The notes: generated from the letters alone by a model not told the origin. 64,000 nucleotides of DNA from an uncultured Pelagibacteraceae bacterium (GCA_902605865.1 CACLEJ010000001.1:108903-172902), one strand, 5' to 3'. Shown: positions 19,401-27,966, counted from the first letter of the stretch. Translations and numbers: made by a program.

Positions 19401-19556
19401 TCCATATTCAGATGGTACTTCAACACTTGATTTGTCACTTTCTAAAGTGACAACAGGGTCATTTTTATTGATTTTGTCGCCTTTTTTTACAAGTACTTCG
19501 ATTATTTCAACGTTTTCAAAGTCTCCTATATCAGGAACTAATAAATCTAGATTCAT
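16491..19556 (-). CDS. aceE: Pyruvate dehydrogenase E1 (homodimeric type) with an N-terminal lipoyl domain
   Basis: A 1021-residue fusion. Residues 1-75 are a complete lipoyl domain with the lipoyl-lysine Lys42 in ESDKSSVEVP and a GDKVSKGDLIL tail. Residues 76-145 are a charged, Thr/Lys/Glu-rich linker. The remainder is a homodimeric AceE-type E1: WLDSLSAVLQNDGSERAHFL, SAATLYDVGMNHFWRA, the thiamine-diphosphate motif GDGEMDEPES...NCNLQRLDGPV, and EEGITEAGSMSSW. E1 decarboxylates pyruvate and reductively acetylates lipoate. Here the lipoyl arm is supplied by E1 itself. It is the first gene of an aceE-aceF-dioxygenase operon. No dihydrolipoamide dehydrogenase is nearby. Confidence 0.95.
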   Translation of the reverse strand: MNLDLLVPDIGDFENVEIIEVLVKKGDKINKNDPVVTLESDKSSVEVPSEYGGTIENINVKIGDKVSKGDLILTISSENKDEHDKINKTLDEKIPPSTEKLIEEAETATKSDTKVETKVTEPKQIKQTRLINEVKMVSSNDDIDPIETKEWLDSLSAVLQNDGSERAHFLINQLIDQSYKAGSKIPHTQTTPYVNTIPPEEEKRSPGDQNIERKLRSLIRWNAAAMVVRANKKHPELGGHIGTFASAATLYDVGMNHFWRAKNNKFGGDLVYFQGHSAPGMYARAFLEGRLNEKQLDRFRQEVQTGGLSSYPHPWLMPNFWQFPTVSMGIGPMLAIYQARFMKYLINRGLIKDEGRKVWAFLGDGEMDEPESLGAIGLAARENLDNLIFVVNCNLQRLDGPVRGNGKIIQELEGIFRGGGWNVLKVIWGSYWDSLLANDKTGHLVKIMNETVDGEYQAFKARNGLYVREKFFGKYPETTELVSSMSDTDIWRLNRGGHDPHKVYAAYDKAVNHKGSPTVIIAKTIKGYGMGKSGESVNTTHQQKKLDVDDLMYYRDRFDVPLTDSQVKNIEYFKPDENSEEIKYLKKRRLELGGFIPERTSYSKPIKAPVKDIFDFMKKSTGEKEMSTTMALVRMLTNLLRDKNVAPKLVPIIPDEARTFGMEGFFQKIGIYAHEGQKYEPEDSAQLSSYREEKSGQVLEEGITEAGSMSSWIAAGTAYTNHDIEMIPIYLFYSMFGFQRIGDFAWAAGDSQARGFLIGATAGRTTLAGEGLQHQDGHSHLLASTIPNCISYDPTFHYELAVIFREGLRRMHEKNENIFYYITTMNENYSHPAMPDDCEDGILKGMYKIKETSGSKEAKIQLLGSGTILREMMAASEILKKEYQVDSEVWSVTSFNELRKNGMEVERFNLLNPAETNKKSYVEECLGKQQGPILTATDYMRINADQIRPFTKKSFYSLGTDGYGRSDTRKNLRNFFEVDKEHIVAYSLSVLANEQLVTSKYAEDAFKKYKIDKKKPMPTKM

Positions 19557-19631
19557 TTTTGTAATATATATATCAATATTTGCTAAAAAAATAATTTACA
19601 TTATTAATAATGTATAAAAACTGTACAAATT

Positions 19632-19708
19632 GCGCCTGTAGCTCAATTGGATAGAGCGCTTGGCTACGGACCAGGAGGTTCTGGGTTCAACTCCTAGCAG
19701 GCGCACCA
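19632..19708 (+). tRNA. tRNA-Arg (anticodon ACG)
   Basis: A 77-base cloverleaf with acceptor stem GCGCCTG/CAGGCGC, D arm GCTC..AGAGC, anticodon stem CTTGG/CCAGG around loop CTACGGA (anticodon ACG), a variable loop, T arm CTGGG-TTCAACT-CCTAG, discriminator A and an encoded CCA. A34 would be read as inosine if TadA is present, serving CGN codons. It is divergent from aceE. Confidence 0.96.
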
Positions 19709-19722
19709 AAATGGAAGGATAA

Positions 19723-19806
19723 ATGAAAATATCACTTGAAAAATCTGTAATATATTTCTTTTGTTTAGTTTTATTATTTATACTAATTATGACAATAATC
19801 CTTTAA
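19723..19806 (+). CDS. 27-residue single-span membrane peptide
   Basis: A tiny ORF just after tRNA-Arg. It begins MKISLEKSVIYFF and is almost entirely hydrophobic after residue 8 (FFCLVLLFILIMTIIL), so it would form one membrane helix. It has one of the best ribosome-binding sites in the area (GGAAGG seven bases before the ATG), and its TAA overlaps the ATG of the next gene as TAATG. That arrangement suggests a translated peptide that couples translation to the thioesterase. I recognise no family. The alternative is a leader that only serves to position ribosomes. Confidence 0.5.
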   Translation: MKISLEKSVIYFFCLVLLFILIMTIIL

Positions 19807-20231
19807 TGAAAAAAAAATTTGAACAATTAAGTAATAAACCAAGCTATATGAAACATAATGGTGGTTTATTATTTAGATCAATTACTAAAAAAAAATTCGA
19901 GTTTAAAACTAAGATTAAAAAAACACATTTAAATAAAGCTGGGATAACCCATGGTGGTTATATTTGTACTATCATTGATGCTGGAGCAGGTACTGCTTGT
20001 CATAGAGCAAGTGGAAATAAACCATGTGTAACTATTTCATTGGATATAAAATTTATAGCTCCCTCTAACATTGGAGATGAGTTATTGGGAACAGTAGAAA
20101 TTCAAAAAGTTACAAAGTCAATGGTATTTATAAATTGCAAACTCAAGTATAAAAATAAATTAATTGCAAGCGCGGTTGGGATTTGGAAAATTTTAAGAAG
20201 ACCTCTTCCAAATGCTGGACTAGGTGGATAA
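19806..20231 (+). CDS. PaaI-like hotdog-fold thioesterase
   Basis: A 141-residue hotdog protein. It shows the family signature LNKAGITHGGYICTIIDAGAGTACHRA (HGG turn and the aspartate of the long helix), followed by VTISLDIKFIAPSNIGD and the closing strands. Such enzymes hydrolyse acyl-CoA thioesters, often phenylacetyl- or other aryl/short-chain CoAs; the substrate here is not known. I start it at ATG 19806 and not at the upstream TTG 19761, because 19806 overlaps the stop of the 27-residue ORF (TAATG) and gives the normal family N-terminus. It is convergent with the TRAP permease. Confidence 0.86.
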   Translation: MKKKFEQLSNKPSYMKHNGGLLFRSITKKKFEFKTKIKKTHLNKAGITHGGYICTIIDAGAGTACHRASGNKPCVTISLDIKFIAPSNIGDELLGTVEIQKVTKSMVFINCKLKYKNKLIASAVGIWKILRRPLPNAGLGG

Positions 20232-20234
20232 GTT

Positions 20235-22220
20235 TTATTTTCTTAATTGAAGAATAAATATTGGCAACATTAAAACTAAGCCAATAATTGATGAAACTAA
20301 ACCAGGTGCAATAAATAATAATGAAATAATTCCCAAATACCATCTTTGAAAGGTAGAAACTCTTTTAAATAGATAGCCTGTAAATCCAATTCCAATCAAA
20401 CCAATTCCAATCATTGCAGATATTAAAGTTACAAAAAAATCATAAAAATTAAATCCTTGGGCAACCAGTAATAGAGATGGTGAATAAACAAATACAAAGG
20501 GCACAAGGGCTTTTGCAATTCCTAATCTAAATGCAGTATTACCCGTGGTAAATGGATTTGAACCTGCGATTCCAGCAGCAGCATATGCTGCAAGAGCAAC
20601 AGGCGGTGTTATGTCAGCTAAGACACCATAATAAAACACAAAAAAGTGAGAAACAATTGGCTCAATTTGTAATTGAGTAAGAGCAGGCGCAGCAACAGCA
20701 ACTAGTATTATATATGTTGCAGTAGTTGGTACTCCTGTACCCATAAATATGCATGATATTGCAATTAATATTAATGAGAAAAACAATGTTAGATCGGCTA
20801 AAGAAAAATAATTAAAAGGTAAAAAGTTTAAAAAGAAACCTCCAATATCACCAGCCGTTTGGATTACTACATAACCTAATCTAAAACCAACACCTGTTAG
20901 AGTAACTACACCAACTATAATCCCTATTGATGTTGCAGCGGCTCCAACTGCTAAAGTATTCTTTGCACCTCTTGCAAGACACTCAAATAAGTCGTTAAAA
21001 GTAAGTCTATTTTTTTTTCTAATAAATCCAATAACGATACATGCAATTATTCCATTTACTGCAGCATAATCTGGCGTCCTACCAACTAAAATTAAATATA
21101 CCAAGATAAACAATGGAACTATTGCAAGCCAATTGTCTTGTATAATTTTTATAAATTTAGGAACCTCACTTTCGTTTAAACCTCTAAGCCCTAATTTTTT
21201 TGCCTCTAAATGAACCATTACAAAAATTCCAAAATAGTGAAGCAGTGCTGGAATTAATGCAGCTGCTAAAATATCTCTTAAGGGTAATTCTAAATATTCG
21301 ACCATAATAAAGGCAGCAGCCCCTAAAATAGGTGGAGTTATTTGTCCACCAGTAGATGCTGTAGCTTCTACAGCACCAGAAAAATGTGGAGGATATCCAA
21401 CCTTTTTCATTGCAGGTATTGTTAAAGATCCAGTTGTTACTGTATTTGCTATTGAAGACCCAGATATAGTCCCAAGAAATGCTGAAGAAAAAATCGCTAC
21501 TTTTGCTGGACCTCCAGAATATCTTCCAGCTATCACCATTGCTAAATCAATAAATAATTGTCCTAGTCCTATTCGAGTTGCAAGTACTCCAAATAGAATA
21601 AATAAAAAAACATATTGAGCCATAACACCAACAGCAATTCCATAAATTCCTTGGTTAGTTATATAAATATGATTTACAAAACCTGCCCAACTACTGCCTC
21701 CGTGCTTTAAAGCTCCAGGGAAAATTGGACCATAAAGTGCAAAAATCATAAATATTACACATATTAATGGCAGTGTGTATCCAATAGATCTTCTTGCAGC
21801 TTCAAGGGTCAGAATTATAAGTATTGATCCCATTATAACTTCAGTACTTGAAGGATTACCTACTCTGCTAGCTAATATTTCAGGAGGCAATAAAGGTAGA
21901 TAAAGTGCAGTTAATACAACTAGAATTGAAAAAATAATATCTATTATAGGAACTTTGCCTTTTAATTTTGCATCAGGAAAACTTTTCCAATTATAAAAAA
22001 GAAATACTAGACCAACCACAAAAGAAATGTGAATACCTCTATGAAGTATATCTCTAATTGTTCCAAATCCTGAGGCATAAAAATGGTAAACTGACATCGC
22101 AACTAATGCAATAAACGTCAATGATTTTAAAAAATTTTTTAATTTTCTTTCGTTATTTTTTACTTCAAACTTTTCTTCAAGTTTTGAAACTTCTTTAGGA
22201 GAAATATTAAATTGAGGCAT
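20235..22220 (-). CDS. TRAP transporter, fused DctQ-DctM permease of the TAXI type
   Basis: A 661-residue membrane protein with about 16 or more hydrophobic helices. It is the fused small (Q) and large (M) permease subunits that accompany TAXI-type receptors. Features include a Q-like N-terminal part (about 40-130), then the M domain with GQLFIDLAMVIAGRYSGGPAKVAIFSSAFLGTISGSSIANT and ASTGGQITPPILGAAAFIM, both hallmark TRAP motifs. The C-terminal repeat has GVLADITPPVALAAYAAAGIA. It uses a cation gradient to import an organic acid-like solute. A strong hairpin (22226-22251) separates it from the receptor gene upstream. Confidence 0.94.
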   Translation of the reverse strand: MPQFNISPKEVSKLEEKFEVKNNERKLKNFLKSLTFIALVAMSVYHFYASGFGTIRDILHRGIHISFVVGLVFLFYNWKSFPDAKLKGKVPIIDIIFSILVVLTALYLPLLPPEILASRVGNPSSTEVIMGSILIILTLEAARRSIGYTLPLICVIFMIFALYGPIFPGALKHGGSSWAGFVNHIYITNQGIYGIAVGVMAQYVFLFILFGVLATRIGLGQLFIDLAMVIAGRYSGGPAKVAIFSSAFLGTISGSSIANTVTTGSLTIPAMKKVGYPPHFSGAVEATASTGGQITPPILGAAAFIMVEYLELPLRDILAAALIPALLHYFGIFVMVHLEAKKLGLRGLNESEVPKFIKIIQDNWLAIVPLFILVYLILVGRTPDYAAVNGIIACIVIGFIRKKNRLTFNDLFECLARGAKNTLAVGAAATSIGIIVGVVTLTGVGFRLGYVVIQTAGDIGGFFLNFLPFNYFSLADLTLFFSLILIAISCIFMGTGVPTTATYIILVAVAAPALTQLQIEPIVSHFFVFYYGVLADITPPVALAAYAAAGIAGSNPFTTGNTAFRLGIAKALVPFVFVYSPSLLLVAQGFNFYDFFVTLISAMIGIGLIGIGFTGYLFKRVSTFQRWYLGIISLLFIAPGLVSSIIGLVLMLPIFILQLRK

Positions 22221-22225
22221 AATAA

Positions 22226-22251
22226 TGCCCTAAGTCTTATGACCTAGGGCA
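22226..22251 (-). promoter_or_regulatory. Intercistronic stem-loop between TAXI receptor and permease
   Basis: On the transcript strand TGCCCTA-G-GTC-ATAA-GAC-T-TAGGGCA folds into an 11-bp stem (one G-U) with an ATAA tetraloop. It sits 5 bases before the permease ATG and has no U-run after it. So it is more likely a 3'-end stabiliser of the receptor message or a brake on permease translation than a terminator. Confidence 0.6.
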
Positions 22252-22277
22252 CAATATATTTTAGAGTACTTATAAAT

Positions 22278-23285
22278 TTAATTTATAAGTCCTACTTCTT
22301 TATAGAACTTTTCTGCACCAGGATGTAATGGTACTCCTACTCCAGAGAGAGCTGTATCAGGCGTTATTGTTTTGCCTTTAGCATGACCAACATCCATTAG
22401 CTTTCTAGATTCTTTATTCCATAAAGCTTTAGTGATTTGATAGATTAACTCATTATCTTCTTTTGCAGACGTAAACCATTGAGCACCTACTGCTACAGTA
22501 TTTACTTCATCAACTCCTTCATAAGTTCCTGAAGGAATTGGGCTTTGTGAGAAAAATCCATATTTTGAAGTTAATGCTTTAGCTCCTGCACCATCTATAG
22601 GAACTAATTTTACATCAACTGCAGATGCTAATTCAACAATAGCTCCTGTTGGAAAACCTGCTACAACAAAAATTGCATCAACTTTACCATTTCTTAGTGC
22701 ATCTGTAGCTGCTTTACCTTTTAAAGCTTCAGCTTTTACATCACTAGTACTTAAACCATTTGATTCTAAAATTAATTTAGCGTCAACATACGTTCCAGAT
22801 CCAGGTTCATCGAGTGAAACTCTTTTGCCTTTTAGGTCTTTAACAGAATTAATATTGCTTTTTTTAAGTGCAACTAAATGAATATGTTCTTGGAAAAGTG
22901 CTGCGATAGTTCTTAAATCTTTTGCTGGTTCTTTTCCTTCCATAGTTCCAGTTCCAGTGTAAGCCCAATAAGCAACATCGGACTGTGCAAATCCTGAATT
23001 TCTCAAACCTGAAATAATTGCATTTACATTATCTACTGATCCTCTTGATGAAACAGCAGATGCAATTAAGTTAGGAACTCCGCAACTTCCACCTTTACCA
23101 CATTCTCTTGATCCTGGCGGTTTAGAAATTGCATTTGCAATCATTCCACCAACTGGATAATAAGTATAAGCCGTTCCTCCTGTACCAATTGTAAAAAATT
23201 TTAGTTCTTGAGCAAACGATTTACCTGACAAACCAAGTGTCAGAAGTAATATCATTAGAGAACTTTTGAATAAGTTTTTTATCAT
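22278..23285 (-). CDS. TAXI-family TRAP solute-binding receptor
   Basis: A 335-residue periplasmic receptor. Residues 1-25 are a Sec signal peptide with the likely cleavage SFA|QE. The mature protein begins LKFFTIGTGGTAYTYYPVGGMIANAIS, the typical TAXI opening. Further family segments are NAIISGLRNSGFAQSDVAYWAYTG, LRTIAALFQEHIHLVAL, VKDLKGKRVSLDEPGSGT and DALRNGKVDAIFVVAGFPTGAI. TAXI receptors deliver small organic acids such as glutamate or C4/C5 acids; the ligand here is not determined. A CGKGGSC stretch near residue 62-68 holds two cysteines that could form a disulphide. GGAG upstream of the ATG gives a good ribosome site. Confidence 0.94.
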   Translation of the reverse strand: MIKNLFKSSLMILLLTLGLSGKSFAQELKFFTIGTGGTAYTYYPVGGMIANAISKPPGSRECGKGGSCGVPNLIASAVSSRGSVDNVNAIISGLRNSGFAQSDVAYWAYTGTGTMEGKEPAKDLRTIAALFQEHIHLVALKKSNINSVKDLKGKRVSLDEPGSGTYVDAKLILESNGLSTSDVKAEALKGKAATDALRNGKVDAIFVVAGFPTGAIVELASAVDVKLVPIDGAGAKALTSKYGFFSQSPIPSGTYEGVDEVNTVAVGAQWFTSAKEDNELIYQITKALWNKESRKLMDVGHAKGKTITPDTALSGVGVPLHPGAEKFYKEVGLIN

Positions 23286-23361
23286 TTATACTCCAATCTA
23301 TTAATTATTATTACTATTTAATATTAATCAATTATTATTGTCTATATAAATTTATGAGTAT

Positions 23362-25320
23362 TTATGGTGTCTTAAGTTCATCTAAATTTTTAAATTCATT
23401 TAAAATATTAGGATTTATAAGAGCTTGAATATTTTTAATTTTTATTCCTTCAACAGTATTTCTAACAGCGATCTCAACTATTTTTCCATTTTTTGTTCTA
23501 GGTATATCTGAGACCTCAATTATTTTTTTAGGTACATGCCGTGGAGATGCATCTTTACGTATAGCCTTCTTTAAATTAAAAGATAAATCTTCATTTAACG
23601 ACTTAGGTTTCTTTAAAACAACAAATAATATAATTCTTACATCATTATCCCATTTCTGACCTATAACAATTGACTCTTTAACTTCTTTAAATTTATCAAC
23701 TACGGAATATATCTCAGCAGTTCCCAACCTTGCTCCACCAGGATTTAGTGTAGCATCTGATCTTCCATAAATTACATAACCTCCGTTAGATTTTCTTTCA
23801 GCAAAATCTCCATGATGCCAAACATTTTTAAATTTATTGAAGTATGCGCTCTTATATTTTTCATTATTCTTATCATTCCAAAATAGTTTTGGCATTGAGG
23901 GAAAAGGCGATTTGCAGACTAATTCCCCTTTTTGATTTATTAAAGATTTTCCTCTTTCAGAAAAAACATCAGTATTCATTCCTAATCCATTATTTTGAAT
24001 CTGACCCCTGTAAACTGGTGAATATATATTTCCTAATACAAAGCACGATACTAAGTCTGTTCCACCTGCAATAGATGCTAAATGAACATTTTTTTTTAAA
24101 TTTTTATAAACATAATCAAAACCCTCCGAGGATAAGGGTGATCCAGTAGAACAAATAGTTTTGAGATACTTTAGTTTAAATTTTTTTTTAATATTTACGT
24201 TAAGCTTTTTTAATTGATCAATATACTTAGCACTTATACCAAACAAAGAAATTTTTTCTTTCTCAGCTATTTTAAATAGTAAATCACTTCTTTTATGCAT
24301 TGGAAAGCCATCAAATAGAATAATAGAAGCTTTTGATGCCAAAAAGGTCATTAACCAATTCCACATCATCCATCCACAGGTAGTAAAATAAAAAACATTG
24401 TCTCCTGGCTTAACATTGCAGTGAAGTTTATGTTCTTTTAAATGTTGCAGCAAAACACCACCAGCTCTATGACATATGCATTTTGGTTTCCCTGTAGTTC
24501 CACTTGAATATAAAATAGCTAACTCTTTATCAAAATCAAATTTTTTGAATGTAATTTTACTTTTTACTTTGTGTTTTAATTTATTGAAATAAAAGATTTT
24601 TATCCCTTTAATTTTTTTTTGTTTTAAATTTTTTTTGCCTGGATAATTAGTAATTAAAACACTTTTAATAGATTTAATTTTTTTAAGAATGGCTGGTAAT
24701 CTTTCAAGGACATTTATTTCTTTACCATTATAATAATACCTGTCAGTTATGATTAATAATTTTGGTTTTATTTGAGAAAATCTTTCTATAACTCCTTGTG
24801 TACCAAAATCTGGTGAGCAAGAAGACCAGATAGCTCCTATTGCACTAGTTGCAATAAAACTTTCAACAGTTTCAATTTGGTTTGCTGTATATGCTGCTAT
24901 TCTATCTTTATCTTTAATTTTATTATCTTTAAAAAATTTAATTAATTTTAAAGTATTATTATTTAATTCCTTCCAGGATTTTTCTTCCCTATATCCATTT
25001 TCACTAATAAAAGTTACGGCTTTCGTAGTGTCACTTTTTGATAATAAGTTTTCTGCATAATTTAATTTGGATTTTACTAAAAATTTACTTTTAATTATTT
25101 CTTTCGGAAAATGAAATTTATCATTTTTAATACCTTTGATATTTGAAAATTCCCAAATTGAAGTCCAAAAAAGCTTTGGGTATTTGATGGTCCAATTAAA
25201 TAATTTTTTATAATTTTTCTCAGGTTTATAATTAAATTTATTTGCTAAAAATTTTTCAAACTCAAATAAGTTGGATTTTGATTTTGTTTTAGAATTAGCT
25301 TCCCACATTTTCTGAGGCAT
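23362..25320 (-). CDS. Acetoacetyl-CoA synthetase (acetoacetate--CoA ligase)
   Basis: A 652-residue AMP-forming acyl-CoA ligase. The N-terminal WEAN..LFEFEKFLANKF...FNWTIKYPKLFWTSIWEFSNIKG is characteristic of acetoacetate-CoA ligases. The P-loop-like YSSGTTGKPKCI is near 273. The A8 hinge region GRSDATLNPGGARLG is near 540, and PRTKNGKIVEIAVRN near the C-terminus carries the adenylation lysine. It activates acetoacetate for ketone-body or storage-polymer metabolism. The usual length is about 650, so it is complete. It lies 76 bp upstream of the TAXI receptor on the same strand, so co-expression is possible but not shown. Confidence 0.9.
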   Translation of the reverse strand: MPQKMWEANSKTKSKSNLFEFEKFLANKFNYKPEKNYKKLFNWTIKYPKLFWTSIWEFSNIKGIKNDKFHFPKEIIKSKFLVKSKLNYAENLLSKSDTTKAVTFISENGYREEKSWKELNNNTLKLIKFFKDNKIKDKDRIAAYTANQIETVESFIATSAIGAIWSSCSPDFGTQGVIERFSQIKPKLLIITDRYYYNGKEINVLERLPAILKKIKSIKSVLITNYPGKKNLKQKKIKGIKIFYFNKLKHKVKSKITFKKFDFDKELAILYSSGTTGKPKCICHRAGGVLLQHLKEHKLHCNVKPGDNVFYFTTCGWMMWNWLMTFLASKASIILFDGFPMHKRSDLLFKIAEKEKISLFGISAKYIDQLKKLNVNIKKKFKLKYLKTICSTGSPLSSEGFDYVYKNLKKNVHLASIAGGTDLVSCFVLGNIYSPVYRGQIQNNGLGMNTDVFSERGKSLINQKGELVCKSPFPSMPKLFWNDKNNEKYKSAYFNKFKNVWHHGDFAERKSNGGYVIYGRSDATLNPGGARLGTAEIYSVVDKFKEVKESIVIGQKWDNDVRIILFVVLKKPKSLNEDLSFNLKKAIRKDASPRHVPKKIIEVSDIPRTKNGKIVEIAVRNTVEGIKIKNIQALINPNILNEFKNLDELKTP

Positions 25321-25452
25321 AAAAAAATATATTTAATTTTTTGAAATTATGATAACCTTAAAGCATTAAATAATAAAAATGAGAACTTTTTCCTCAATGA
25401 TTCGGACTAGTTTTAGACTATTTTTGTTCTTTAGAGGTAACAATATATAGTA

Positions 25453-27966
25453 TTGGTAAAAAAAATCATACCAAAGCTAGAAATGATAAAAAATAAAATC
25501 ACAGCAGTTCTTGGACCCACAAATACAGGAAAAACCTTCTTGGCTATAGAGACTATGCTTTCATTTGATTCGGGAATGATTGGTTTCCCTTTAAGACTTT
25601 TAGCAAGAGAAGTTTATGACAAAATTATAAAAAAAGTAGATCCATCAAAAATTGCTTTAATAACTGGCGAAGAAAAAATTATACCAATTAATGCAAAATA
25701 TTTTCTTTGCACAGTTGAGTCTATGCCATTGGATAAAAACTTAGAATTTGTTGGTATAGATGAAATACAAATGTGTAATGATCATGAAAGAGGTCACATT
25801 TTTACCGATAGATTGTTACATATGAGAGGTGAAAGACTTACTATGCTCATGGGTTCAAATTCTATAAAAAAAATTATTCAAAAACTTGATGACGATATTG
25901 AATTTAAAAATAGAGAGAGACTTTCTAAATTATCTTTTGGCGGCCACAAAAAAATTTCAAGAATAGAGAGAAAAAGTGCTGTTATTGCATTTTCTACTGA
26001 AGAAGTTTATGCGATCGCAGAATTGATTAGACGTCAAAAAGGTGGAGCTGCTATTGTTATGGGCTCTCTTAGCCCCAAAACAAGAAACTCTCAAGTAAGT
26101 TTATATCAATCTGGCGATGTTGATTATTTAGTTGCAACCGATGCAATTGGGATGGGAATAAATATGGATCTAGATAATATTTATTTTTCAAATTTAAAAA
26201 AATTTGACGGTAAAAAGTTAAGAAATTTAAATATTTCTGAAACGGGACAGATTGCAGGAAGAGCAGGTAGATATTTAAATGATGGTATATTTGGCACTAC
26301 AGGCGATTGCAAAGAAATAGGAGCTGAGGAAATCGAAGCACTAGAAACACACAGCTTTCCAGACATACAAACTATCTTTTGGAGAAACTCAAAATTAAAT
26401 TTTGGTAATAAGGTTTCATTATTAAAATCTTTAGAAGAAAAGCCGCAGAAAGAATGGCTCAGAAGAATAAGTGAATGCCAAGATGAGAAAGTATTAAAAT
26501 ATTTTCTGAAAGAGGCCCCAAATATAAAAATTGAAGATAATACTGAAATTTTAAAAATACTTTGGGAATGTTGTCAAATACCTGATTTTGTAAAGAAAAC
26601 TTACGGTCATCATTTTGACGTTGTAAGTAAGATTTTTAATTTTTTAACAAATAAAAACAAAAAAGTCCCAAACCACTATATGAAAGAACAATTATCCCTC
26701 TTAGACAAATTAGATGGCAATGTCGACTCTTTATCGAATAGAATTGCTAACGTTAGAACATGGGCCTATGTATCAAATAAATCTAATTGGGTTGAAAATC
26801 AAGATTATTGGATAGAAAGGACTAAAAACCTTGAAGATAAACTATCTGATAGACTTCATGAAGAATTAACAAAAACTTTCATTGATAAAAGAGCAAGTGT
26901 TTTAGCTAGAGGTTTAAAACAAGATATAGTTTTTGAAACTGAGATTGTTAATGATGAAGAAGTAATGATTAATGAACAATATATTGGACGTTTAAAAGGT
27001 CTAAGATTAGAATTAGACTTAAAAGTTGATACTTTAGATGCAGATATAAAATCACTAAAAAAAGCAGCAAGACAAAATGTTGTGCCGGAAATTATAAAGA
27101 GAATAACTCAGATAATTGATACTGGTTTGGTTGAACTAAAAGACGATTTCAAAATTTATTGGAATAACAATCAAATAGCTAAATTAATTCCAGGTTCAGA
27201 TTATTTAAATCCTCAAATTCAATTAATTATTGATGAAATGATTGAGAATAACGAAAAATTAAGACTAAATTCTTATTTACAGAACTGGATAAATGATAAA
27301 ATTGAAACAGAGTTAAAAAGTCTAATAGATTTAAAAAATGTTAAGGATAACAATCCAGAAATAAGAGCTTTAGCATATCATCTTTATGAAAATAATGGAG
27401 TAGTAAAAAGGGATGAAGTTTTAAATTATTTAAAAAAACTTAATCAAGATGAAAGAAAAAAATTGAGAAATCTAGGTGTAAAATTTGGCAGATATCATGT
27501 TTTTTTATTTAAATTATTTAAACCAAGTTCTGTATCATTAAGAATTCTTTTATGGAAAAACTTTAATGAAAAAAATTTTGATTTCTCGCCTCCAACTTTT
27601 GGATTAAACTTTTTAGAGGAAAAGAAAAAGTTAAATAAAAATTTAATGCTTTTGTGTGGTTTTGAAAAATTTGAAAATCTTTATATTAGGATAGATATTT
27701 TAGAAAGGTTATTTCTGATGATTTTTAACACTAAATCAGAAAATAAAATTAAAGAGATCAAATTAATTCCTGAGATGCTTAATTTGTTGGGTTGTAATAA
27801 AGAAAATTTTGTGAAACTAATAAAAAAAATGAATTACAAAACTTACGAAAAAGATAACAATCTTCACTTCAAATACATTCCATTAAGAAAAATAATCAAA
27901 AAAGATACCAATGAAAATATTAATGATAATCCGTTTAATATTCTTTCTGAACTTAACTTAAAATAA
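25453..27966 (+). CDS. SUV3-like DExH RNA helicase
   Basis: An 837-residue superfamily 2 helicase. Walker A is GPTNTGKT (21-28), the DExH box is DEIQM (103-107), and motif V is ATDAIGMGINMDL. Motif VI is QIAGRAGR, followed by a long helical C-terminal half. The DEIQ box and the GPTNTGKT loop match the mitochondrial SUV3 / alphaproteobacterial helicase group, which unwinds RNA for degradation by PNPase-like exonucleases. The first start is TTG at 25453; an ATG at 25483 (MIKNKITAVLGPTNTGKT) is equally plausible. A Shine-Dalgarno-like AGAGG lies 15 bases before the TTG. It is coupled to the next gene by TAATG. Confidence 0.88.
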   Translation: MVKKIIPKLEMIKNKITAVLGPTNTGKTFLAIETMLSFDSGMIGFPLRLLAREVYDKIIKKVDPSKIALITGEEKIIPINAKYFLCTVESMPLDKNLEFVGIDEIQMCNDHERGHIFTDRLLHMRGERLTMLMGSNSIKKIIQKLDDDIEFKNRERLSKLSFGGHKKISRIERKSAVIAFSTEEVYAIAELIRRQKGGAAIVMGSLSPKTRNSQVSLYQSGDVDYLVATDAIGMGINMDLDNIYFSNLKKFDGKKLRNLNISETGQIAGRAGRYLNDGIFGTTGDCKEIGAEEIEALETHSFPDIQTIFWRNSKLNFGNKVSLLKSLEEKPQKEWLRRISECQDEKVLKYFLKEAPNIKIEDNTEILKILWECCQIPDFVKKTYGHHFDVVSKIFNFLTNKNKKVPNHYMKEQLSLLDKLDGNVDSLSNRIANVRTWAYVSNKSNWVENQDYWIERTKNLEDKLSDRLHEELTKTFIDKRASVLARGLKQDIVFETEIVNDEEVMINEQYIGRLKGLRLELDLKVDTLDADIKSLKKAARQNVVPEIIKRITQIIDTGLVELKDDFKIYWNNNQIAKLIPGSDYLNPQIQLIIDEMIENNEKLRLNSYLQNWINDKIETELKSLIDLKNVKDNNPEIRALAYHLYENNGVVKRDEVLNYLKKLNQDERKKLRNLGVKFGRYHVFLFKLFKPSSVSLRILLWKNFNEKNFDFSPPTFGLNFLEEKKKLNKNLMLLCGFEKFENLYIRIDILERLFLMIFNTKSENKIKEIKLIPEMLNLLGCNKENFVKLIKKMNYKTYEKDNNLHFKYIPLRKIIKKDTNENINDNPFNILSELNLK

